Part shown: positions 44,849-52,298 of the stretch, in pieces
How the letters are laid out: every line of letters begins with the position of its first letter
How positions within the stretch are numbered: the first letter of the stretch is position 1
Source: Symbiodinium natans
Taxonomy: Eukaryota; Sar; Dinophyceae; Suessiales; Symbiodiniaceae
Assembly (NCBI GenBank): GCA_905221605.1
Contig: CAJNDS010001113.1
Coordinates: 599,501-663,500 of the forward strand
Length of the DNA: 64,000 nucleotides
Reading direction: 5' to 3'
Notes under the pieces: model-generated
Seen by the model: the letters and a program-made list of their open reading frames with translations, nothing else
Told to the model about the DNA's origin: nothing
Database searches by the model: none
Program-made: the position numbers and the translations under genes

Positions 44849-46312
44849 TCATTTCGACTTGCGCTTCACACCGGAGCTTCGCAAGGTGTGCCTTCTAGGA
44901 GCTCGAAGAGGAGTTCTCTTAATTATTGTAGGCTTGATGCGTTTGGCCGCTGGTCGCTTGGCGAGCCAGCCTCGCACCAAAGATTCTTCTGCTTCTCGCG
45001 CTGCAGCGAGCGGCAGCTGTGCTTTCTGCTGTCTTTTATGTTTTTTTTGTTCGGAGCACCACTGCTTCCAATCTTCACAAGTCCAGATAGAATGTCCTAA
45101 TGCTCTGCAGAGGAGAACGCTTTCAGACACAATATGTGTCAATGGAAAATGAGTCGCGAGGTAATGCGCCATAAGCTTGATGAAATGGTAATAGCGCAGC
45201 TTCAGGGCTAACGTGGAGCGGTGCATTACGTTAGTGCTGCGAGACCACGAGTTAATCTCCGCATGTAATGCCTCGTTGCTGGACGTGCCGCTGGGTAAGA
45301 AAATAAGATGCTCATTAGGCATCGCGTGGCGAGAACGAACATTGTTCATGAGCCACTCAAGTCTATCGGGAGCACAGGCTGCCCACAAGATTTTAAAGAT
45401 TTCCTTGTTGGGCCCAGCGGCTTTGCGCTTCACCTCATGTGCAAATTTTGCACATATGGCTGCAACACTTTTGATGAACTCTGCCCTTCCATATAGCGGC
45501 GTCTCACAATCCAATGCAGCCAGCACATCGTTTGCTTCCTTCAAAGGCATCGACATTGATAAGATCATGTCTCTGCAGCTCGCCTCGGCCTCGTCGAGAG
45601 GTCTCGACATGTCGCCGTCGTAACAAGTGGACCAGAACGTCTTCTCGACGCGTCTATCAATGGCACATGCCTTTTTGAGCACGCTTCGCAAGGCCTTCGA
45701 ACCCGGCGTCCTTTTATTCCAATGGCCGTACTCATACACAATAGCAAGATGCACGGGATCCAGCATCATTGATGTAAGATTCGGGCAGACGCGCCGAAGT
45801 TCTGTGTAGAACTTGACAGAAGGGCTGTCTGTCGCAATGTGCATTACAGACTGCAGTTGTTCTGCCGTGAAGTTCTCTGTCAGGGCGGACACAATGTACT
45901 CTGACTTTTCTGACTGCAGAGGATGAAGGAGCAAGACAGCTCCTGATTTCCCTCGAACTGTTAACAGTCGCCTCCAAGCCACGTCATCTGGAAAAGGCGC
46001 GTCTTGTCTTTCTTGAGCTGAAGCACGGTACGACGCCTGACCTCGAAGCTTGAGACACACCTTCAGAGTTGCGTCCATGCTCAGGTACACCCATTCTTTA
46101 TTTGCTTCCAAATGCTTGCTCATGACGCTAGTTTTTTCTTTGAAAGCCGGTGACATCGTGATGTCTTCCAGCATTGGAAGCCAGTGCCTCACATCAGGCG
46201 GCAGTAACGTTGCAAGTTTGTTGCCGCACTTCATGGCTGTCATATGACAGCGAGGCCACAAAGCTCTGACCTGATATTGCGGATTGTCTGCAAACATGAT
46301 CAACGCGAACAC
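44849..46312 (-). CDS. DDE-type transposase-like protein, C-terminal part of the element's polyprotein
   Basis: A frame of 487 codons. Its first codon is GTG and the first ATG is residue 6. The layout fits an RNase H-fold DDE transposase of the MULE/IS256 kind, though the family is not certain. D80 lies in VYLSMDAT, D162 in HIATDSP, then D185-P-V-H188, and E347 lies in SSNEALHAEIN. The C-terminal 70 residues are strongly basic and probably bind DNA or act as a nuclear signal. The frame directly continues the 1723-codon frame upstream: only one TAG (46,340-46,342) lies between them, and the nine codons after it are open. It is probably the last domain of that polyprotein, joined either by a 93-nt intron or by reading through TAG. 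Confidence 0.7.
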   Translation of the reverse strand: MFALIMFADNPQYQVRALWPRCHMTAMKCGNKLATLLPPDVRHWLPMLEDITMSPAFKEKTSVMSKHLEANKEWVYLSMDATLKVCLKLRGQASYRASAQERQDAPFPDDVAWRRLLTVRGKSGAVLLLHPLQSEKSEYIVSALTENFTAEQLQSVMHIATDSPSVKFYTELRRVCPNLTSMMLDPVHLAIVYEYGHWNKRTPGSKALRSVLKKACAIDRRVEKTFWSTCYDGDMSRPLDEAEASCRDMILSMSMPLKEANDVLAALDCETPLYGRAEFIKSVAAICAKFAHEVKRKAAGPNKEIFKILWAACAPDRLEWLMNNVRSRHAMPNEHLIFLPSGTSSNEALHAEINSWSRSTNVMHRSTLALKLRYYHFIKLMAHYLATHFPLTHIVSESVLLCRALGHSIWTCEDWKQWCSEQKKHKRQQKAQLPLAAAREAEESLVRGWLAKRPAAKRIKPTIIKRTPLRAPRRHTLRSSGVKRKSK

Positions 46313-46363
46313 AGTATTTACATCGCAAGCAAAAGATTTCTAAGTTAGCTCGGAGACTTGCGC
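46271..46363 (-). other. Possible short intron spanning the in-frame TAG
   Basis: On the minus strand, a GC-type donor (GCGCAAGT) at 46,363 and an acceptor (AATATCAG) ending at 46,271 would remove 93 nt in phase 0, including the TAG. A CTAAC branch-like element lies between them. Against an intron, the sequence after TAG reads like protein (SFACDVNTVFALIMFADN). A nonsense mutation or stop readthrough remains possible. Confidence 0.35.
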
Positions 46364-49300
46364 GTGACTCATGATCATCTCTTGAAAAAGCAAGTCTGCG
46401 AACTCGCGGGTGTAATAAATGTTCCGAACTCGGCGCACATCTAGTGATGTTCCAATTGCAGCTGCATTCACGTACCTTGGCCCACTGTAGTCGAAGATGA
46501 GACGAATATGCTTGTCGATGTGGTTCATATTAGACTCAAGCGCTGGGCTAACAGTCGCCCGCAGCGTCTCCGCACTGTGCTGCAGCAAGGATGTGGCCGC
46601 GCACTGAGACGAAGCGGCGTCGTCGTAGAGCGCTAGGATGACTTTGATTTGTTTTGTGCCGGAAGCCACGAACTGATTCTGAACAGTGTGATGTTTTTTC
46701 AAATGGGTCCGCAGATACATCAGCCGACTAAAAGAACGAAATGGACAAAACGGGCATGCGCGCTTGCCGCTCACAGCCTTGCAATTGGAAGACAAGTTCT
46801 CCAGCATGTCTGCAACTTCACGCTCCAAGGACTCCAAGATGTTGTCAGAAATAAAAGGGCAGCCCTCCGAATCGAAATCAATTCTCGATGCAGCCAGAGC
46901 TGGCAGACTATTGCCATCGTCGTCAGATTCTTCAGAACTGCAGCCTGCGACCATATCCAAAAGCTCGTTACTGTTTGCAGTATCTGCTTCGTGCGACTGT
47001 CTTGGCCAGTAGGACACGATAGTGCTGCGGTCCACTGCACTCGCAAAAGCTTCTTGAAAGTCTGCAGCGCTCACTCGGAAACCTTGCTTTCCATCAAAAA
47101 TTATAACACTGTCCCTGTCACTTGAAAATTGAGCTGCGACGCAATGAGGACGACCTTTGCCTTCTGAATGAAGCATGAAGGACTGAACTTTGTCATGCGG
47201 AAGACCCAAAACTGAATTTAAATCAGCCTTGTAAAGAGCCTGTGCGCTGCGATAAGATCTGTAGCCAGCCTCCGCAGCCTCCTTGTTAGCGCCGAGGCTC
47301 ACATCTTGAAGAGAAGACACGATGCTGCAGCGAAGAATGGGAGCTGTGTGCCATAGGGCGCATGGTATGCAATTGCCGGCTTGAGCGCAGGCATCAGGAA
47401 GTGATTGTCGAGGCGGAACTGGAGTTGATTTTTCTCGAACTCCGGAAAGAAAGTCTCGCTCGATCTTCTGAACAATCTTAACCTTGAAGGACAGTTTCTG
47501 CTCGATTGCTTCCTCGCAAGACTTGCAGAACTGTGGAATATCGACAATTGCATTGCGCGATATTCGCATTCCGTCGAAGTGCAGCGAAACATGAAGCGGC
47601 TTCGGGTCTTGTCGCAAAACGTGTTCGGACCAACACTGAAGAATGCGATCTTCAACTGCGTGCCACATCAGCGAAAACACTGTAGCTTCAGGGAATGTTT
47701 TGGTTTTGACATCCTTGAGACTCAGGTAGTCATCATGAAGAAGGTTGCACGCTGTCCAGCGGAGATATAGAGACAGCTTCTGCAGCGACCTTATATCCTC
47801 GTTGTCCTTGAAGTTGTCAGGTATGCGACCACCGTTCACAACTGTATTCACCAGGTCCTTGCCGTCACTGTGATGTACTTTGATTCTGCGAAAGAAACCA
47901 TCGCGCTTGTAAGCAAGTTCATACAGCAGCTCACTCAGCTTCTCTGGCAAAGCTGGGCTGGGCTTCAGCTTCTCCAGGATTTGGTAAGTAAGAGTCAAGC
48001 AGCAGTTCTGAATATCCAGATCCACGCAATGAGTGTCCAGCACATGTGCTTGAAGTCTTCGAGACATAGCCTGTGCACTGCCAGCACCACTGTAACGACG
48101 AGGCTTCACTGAGTAGATCGGCTCCGCAGGATAGTGATATTTGATCTGCTTGGAGACCAAAGCTGCGGTCCGCAAATCAGAATCTTGTTGTGGAAAAGAC
48201 AACTCTTGCGACTGCGCATCTTTTGGTCTGTAACGAATTCGTTGAGAAGCCTTCACGCTAGTCGAAGTGTCCATGTTACCTCGAAGAACACTTGTGACGC
48301 TGTCTTCGTGAGCCGCAAGCTTTCGCAGCGCATTCTTGTGTGCTTGCAGAGCGTCGCATCGATCAGCATGCTTCCTGCCCTTTTTACCATCGGAGGTACT
48401 GAGACGCTGACAGGCGTTCTTGTGATATGCTTCCAAAACTTCAGCGTTGCGCTTGCGAGTACCATGTGCGAATGCATAGTTCCGCAACTTCTGAATATCG
48501 TGTTGCTCCTGAAACTCCATTCTGGTACTTTCTTCGTCAGCCGGAGCCAGCAGAGCTTCGAAATCATGCGCAAACTTCATGAGGGGTAAAAAAGCTCCTG
48601 GTTTCACTTTGCTCGTCTTGTGCTTGATGATGCCTGGTCGAAGCACGCACTGCGATTCCACTGAATCCCACAATGCTTCTTTTGTTTGGTTTGGAATTCC
48701 TATGTTCTTCAAGGTCAGCTTCCTGAACTCGCGATACGTCAGCAACTCCAGGCCAGAAGAAAGCATGTTGTCGAACAGGAATTGTCGTAAATTATCCCAC
48801 TCGTTGCCTTTTTCATCTCGTTCCTTTTGGCTTTCAGCATCGGCTTCCAGCACAGCAGCTAGGCCCAGATCCTGCTCCTCTTGCACTTGTCTTTGCCGAA
48901 TTGGTAGGCTGCAGGCTTGCCTCATGACGTCTTCGGTGAGGTAGTTGTCTTCGCCGTTGCAGTAATTTTCGATGAACTGATAGCATTCATCGCGGCCGTG
49001 AAAACGTTCAAATGCCCATTGCATTCGAAGCCCTGCGATGGAGGCTTGCGAAGTAGCAAGAAACTTGTTGAGGCTGGGATCCGCTGCAAAAATGCCGTCC
49101 TTCTCATGATCAGGGTAGTTGGCGAGAAACTTCTCGTGTATGAAACGAGCTTTGGCTTTCCACACAAAGCCACGTCTGAACATTGAATTGAAATTGGCCG
49201 CAGTGACACCCCCGAAGGTCATCATTCTATTCATTTCGAGTCGCTTCCAGGCGATGATGTGCCACATTCGAGTAGTGTAGCCGTATGGCTTGCGGCCCAT

Positions 49301-51571
49301 TATGCCATCTCCAGACATAGTTTTCTTGAAGAGATCAATGTGAAGCTTCTTGCTACTTTCTGGTGCTTCTTGGCCAGTCAAAATAAAGCACTTAGCCAGC
49401 GACTCAGCCTGTTTGCGAAGTTCTTCTTCCATGTGCCATACATTTGGGTCGAAGAACACGTGGTGCTGCTTGTACATCTCCGAAAGATGTAATGAGTACA
49501 GACTTTGCCCAACACCGCCTGGAGATATGCCAATGAAACATCTGTCGATGTTTAATCCCCGCTTCGCCAACGCGAGCGCTGCTTGAAAGCATTGAAAGAC
49601 ATTGAAGTTGCACCAGAATGTCTGTGCGTAAATTCGCTCCAAGCGCTGCATATTGGACTGGAGAACAGGATCCAGCAGGTTATGTGGAATGTGCACGTAG
49701 CAGTTGTTCGTCGGACTTTTTTTAACTGCTTCGATGTAGTGCTCTGAGTCTGGGCGATCATACACAAAGCAGACGTCATTGTAGCAATTCGCTGCCTCTC
49801 GCCGGTCTTCGGTTTCGCACCATTCAACAATAAGCGAGAACATGCGCGTCTGCATTAGCTCGAATTTCAAAGCGCAACAGATCTTCCAAGCTTTGTCAGC
49901 CAAGGCATTGGTCCATGACTCATCTCTTGGCTTGTCTTCCTCAAAGACAGGTTCCTCATCCGGATTCGCGTCGAGACGCGGAATCGCTTCAACTTTCTTC
50001 TTGCTTCTGGCAGCACGACGACAGTTCTCTAGAAATAGAGCTTCACTCGCAAAGTTTTGAGAGTCGCTCACGATCGCCGTCGCGATGGCTTGATTATCCC
50101 TGCGCACATCGTCTTTCATTCGTCTGTAGATTCCTTCCAACTCAGTGAAGAAATTCGAGATCCGATGAAGCACAGCCTCAGGAGGAATTCCTCCGAACGT
50201 CACGAAAGAGCCGTCGTCGTTGTAAATATACAAGAAACCCTTGTGAACTCTAACGTGTCTTCCTCCTTCCACAAGCCACAAAAATGCGGCAGCATCTGCC
50301 AGCGTGATCTTGTCCGCAATATTCTTTTCAGAAATGTAAGCGGCCACCATCATAAGCCGCAGAAGGTCTTCGGACAATGTAGGAAAAGCCTGCCTGAGCT
50401 GAAAGAGCGATTGATCGGTCTTCTTGAGAATCTCCTCGCTGTTGTGTTTCAAATCGGGCGTCACGTGGTTCAACTCGGACGATATGCAGTGTCTTGACTT
50501 CTCAAACATAGATTGGAACTGAGCCGATGTTTTATCGGCTCCTGCCATGAGTCTTCTTTTCTTAGCAGCCTGCGGCACCTCGTCAGCGTCATTCTCAATA
50601 AGAATACGCATAGCCGCGTTTAACTCATCAACAAAGGGATCGTCTTCATTTGCTGCAGTTCCAGACAAGCGAACTTGAAAAGGTTCAGTAGGCGGAATCG
50701 CAGCATCGGCACATGGTTCCGCTGCTTTGGCGAGCAAGTGTTGTCTTCTGATGTCCATAAGCTGCGACACAGATGCTTGAAGATCTGGAACTTCGTCGAC
50801 GAAGCCATCTGGAAGATAGTTGGGATGCACGCAGACAACTACCATCTTGACAATTTTTACGTCGTAGTACTTCTCCAAGATCCAGCGATATATGTTTAAT
50901 TGGAGCCGATAATGGTGTCCTTGACAGTCCGGCACGTCTTGCAGCGGCACTTTCATGTTTTTGCCGTAACTGTTGAACTTGTCCTTCAACTTCTCGCTGC
51001 GTTTCCAGTCCAGTAGAATGAATTCGCTGGAATCTTTGATCTTCAGAACGACGTCGATTGATCCAGCTAGATCCTCCTCCGGGGCATGAACACACCATTC
51101 GGTTCGAAAGACTTCGACATTGCCTATCTTTTGAAGTGCACGGATAGCAGCATTAAGTTCACCCTCCATGCAGCCAGGACAAATCTGGTAGCCATTCAGT
51201 AAATGTTCAAGCATTGCATGCATCCAAGTGCCGCAGTTCGCTGCGCTTTCCCTTTTGAGATTCCACATATCAGCAATCTCGTTATCGTGAAGAACGAGTT
51301 GCGTCATGATCTCGTCCCACGTGTTCAGCTCCGCACGGCTTGCAACGAACAATTCGCAAATCTTGCTGAGGTCTGGCGGAGTTTTCTTGAGCTCTTCTAC
51401 GAGATCTGCCTGGTAGAAGAAGTCCGTGCCGATTAGCATGGCGCCAATAAGTTTGAAGTCTGCATCGGGCGCAACATATTCCTTTCGAGGCCAATTTCGA
51501 CCAGACTTCATTTTTTGTAAAGCAAGTGTAGCGTCGAACTCTTCGGAAAACTCGTGTATCAGGGCGGTAAC
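46340..51571 (-). CDS. Nuclease-helicase-polymerase-like polyprotein of a large mobile element (main exon)
   Basis: From the ATG at 51,511 the frame has 1723 codons, and the exon probably begins 20 codons earlier, at 51,571. Residue numbers are from that ATG. Residues 1-215 form a RecB/Cas4-like PD-(D/E)XK nuclease: GTWMHAMLE (94-102), GSID with D153, LLDWK (D168, K170) and QLNIY (Q204, Y208). Residues 600-800 resemble a superfamily 3 helicase: GISPGGVGQS (661-670), FILTGQE (E715) and SGDGIMGRKPYG (733-744). Residues 1160-1320 may be a polymerase palm (D1164, D1166, D1313). Residues 1376-1500 may be a cysteine protease (C1381, H1456, D1473). A C2H2 finger has C1586, C1589, H1603 and H1607. 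The frame then leads into the transposase. Its job is probably replication and transposition of its own element. Confidence 0.7.
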   Translation of the reverse strand, partial: VTALIHEFSEEFDATLALQKMKSGRNWPRKEYVAPDADFKLIGAMLIGTDFFYQADLVEELKKTPPDLSKICELFVASRAELNTWDEIMTQLVLHDNEIADMWNLKRESAANCGTWMHAMLEHLLNGYQICPGCMEGELNAAIRALQKIGNVEVFRTEWCVHAPEEDLAGSIDVVLKIKDSSEFILLDWKRSEKLKDKFNSYGKNMKVPLQDVPDCQGHHYRLQLNIYRWILEKYYDVKIVKMVVVCVHPNYLPDGFVDEVPDLQASVSQLMDIRRQHLLAKAAEPCADAAIPPTEPFQVRLSGTAANEDDPFVDELNAAMRILIENDADEVPQAAKKRRLMAGADKTSAQFQSMFEKSRHCISSELNHVTPDLKHNSEEILKKTDQSLFQLRQAFPTLSEDLLRLMMVAAYISEKNIADKITLADAAAFLWLVEGGRHVRVHKGFLYIYNDDGSFVTFGGIPPEAVLHRISNFFTELEGIYRRMKDDVRRDNQAIATAIVSDSQNFASEALFLENCRRAARSKKKVEAIPRLDANPDEEPVFEEDKPRDESWTNALADKAWKICCALKFELMQTRMFSLIVEWCETEDRREAANCYNDVCFVYDRPDSEHYIEAVKKSPTNNCYVHIPHNLLDPVLQSNMQRLERIYAQTFWCNFNVFQCFQAALALAKRGLNIDRCFIGISPGGVGQSLYSLHLSEMYKQHHVFFDPNVWHMEEELRKQAESLAKCFILTGQEAPESSKKLHIDLFKKTMSGDGIMGRKPYGYTTRMWHIIAWKRLEMNRMMTFGGVTAANFNSMFRRGFVWKAKARFIHEKFLANYPDHEKDGIFAADPSLNKFLATSQASIAGLRMQWAFERFHGRDECYQFIENYCNGEDNYLTEDVMRQACSLPIRQRQVQEEQDLGLAAVLEADAESQKERDEKGNEWDNLRQFLFDNMLSSGLELLTYREFRKLTLKNIGIPNQTKEALWDSVESQCVLRPGIIKHKTSKVKPGAFLPLMKFAHDFEALLAPADEESTRMEFQEQHDIQKLRNYAFAHGTRKRNAEVLEAYHKNACQRLSTSDGKKGRKHADRCDALQAHKNALRKLAAHEDSVTSVLRGNMDTSTSVKASQRIRYRPKDAQSQELSFPQQDSDLRTAALVSKQIKYHYPAEPIYSVKPRRYSGAGSAQAMSRRLQAHVLDTHCVDLDIQNCCLTLTYQILEKLKPSPALPEKLSELLYELAYKRDGFFRRIKVHHSDGKDLVNTVVNGGRIPDNFKDNEDIRSLQKLSLYLRWTACNLLHDDYLSLKDVKTKTFPEATVFSLMWHAVEDRILQCWSEHVLRQDPKPLHVSLHFDGMRISRNAIVDIPQFCKSCEEAIEQKLSFKVKIVQKIERDFLSGVREKSTPVPPRQSLPDACAQAGNCIPCALWHTAPILRCSIVSSLQDVSLGANKEAAEAGYRSYRSAQALYKADLNSVLGLPHDKVQSFMLHSEGKGRPHCVAAQFSSDRDSVIIFDGKQGFRVSAADFQEAFASAVDRSTIVSYWPRQSHEADTANSNELLDMVAGCSSEESDDDGNSLPALAASRIDFDSEGCPFISDNILESLEREVADMLENLSSNCKAVSGKRACPFCPFRSFSRLMYLRTHLKKHHTVQNQFVASGTKQIKVILALYDDAASSQCAATSLLQHSAETLRATVSPALESNMNHIDKHIRLIFDYSGPRYVNAAAIGTSLDVRRVRNIYYTREFADLLFQEMIMSHAQVSELT

Positions 51572-51674
51572 CTCGACGAAAAAACTTAGAAACGCTAAGA
51601 GGTTGCCTTATGGCAACTCTTACTCTGTATATATTTCACTACGCGCGTGGCAAGATGCAAGCCAGCCAGGTAGC
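51572..51674 (-). other. GC-AG intron, 103 nt
   Basis: Splicing AGC|GCTACC to CGAG|GTTACC joins the frames in phase 0. It also recreates the G-C-S-V-T-A-L-I-H motif expected at the start of this nuclease type. GC donors are common in dinoflagellate introns. A GT donor (GAC|GTAGTC) is an alternative but would delete the motif's GCS. Confidence 0.65.
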
Positions 51675-51914
51675 GCTGCATCCGACGACTACGTCATTGT
51701 AGAAGTACTTGTGTCCCTCTGACTCAAAGCGCAAGAATTCATCGGTGGGAAAGTGATTGAGTCTGGCCAGATCCGTACATGCGCTCAACGACGCTGTCGA
51801 TGCGGTTTCAGGCTGAGAGGGCATTTGAAAAATCGGAGGTATGGGGTCGCGACGAAGAACTCCGCCCACAATTGAATCGAGTGGGTGAGTCCAGCCTCCT
51901 TCGTGCAGGACTGC
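51675..51914 (-). CDS. Upstream exon of the nuclease-helicase polyprotein
   Basis: An open stretch of 80 codons, bounded upstream by AACATAG (acceptor-like) and downstream by the GC donor at 51,674. It reads AVLHEGGWTHPLDSIVGG near the start and FLRFESEGHKYFYNDVVVGC near the end. The H-x-Y...G-x-S-V-T signature of RecB-like nucleases is completed only after splicing to 51,571. There is no convincing ATG inside, so a first exon must lie upstream. Confidence 0.6.
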
Positions 51915-51968
51915 CTATGTTTCTATATTACACTTTCAGAAAATGATAAAGACAACTCGCAGTCCTGC

Positions 51969-51992
51969 CGCAGAAACATCAGTAACGTCCAT
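51969..51992 (-). CDS. Possible first exon of the polyprotein (MDVTDVSA)
   Basis: An ATG at 51,992 starts MDVTDVSA. A GC-type donor (GCAGGA) would then remove a 54-nt intron ending at 51,915 and keep the frame. The codons before the ATG (DGQESDEEA) are open back to an AG, so the exon may instead be longer and internal. Confidence 0.25.
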
Positions 51993-52019
51993 GGCTTCTT
52001 CGTCTGATTCTTGACCGTC

Positions 52020-52298
52020 CTAAGCAAATGGTTAGGTTTGATTCAGGCGTGCGTTTACATAATTGCGTAGTCGCATTTTAACGAATGTAAACAACATTAT
52101 GTCTTTATGAAGGTAACAGGACCTACTCTCATTTGCAAGCAGGCACTGATCCACCCAGACCGTCAAGATCGTCTGCAAATTTGTCGGTTTGATCCTCGAC
52201 ACGGTCGCGCGGACGCAATGACTTTGACCGCTAGGGAAACGATGAACACACAAAAGCGAATGCAATCTATACAGCTGCGCTCAAGTAGCAAAAGTGCA
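52020..52298. other. Spacer between the two large minus-strand genes
   Basis: No supported frame. It could hold the promoter of the polyprotein gene, but no motif is recognised. Confidence 0.4.

Noticed and set aside
46340-51571. Polinton or giant-virus gene cluster
   Set aside because: No major capsid, packaging ATPase, protein-primed polymerase B or retroviral-type integrase was seen. A virus-like origin is possible but not shown.
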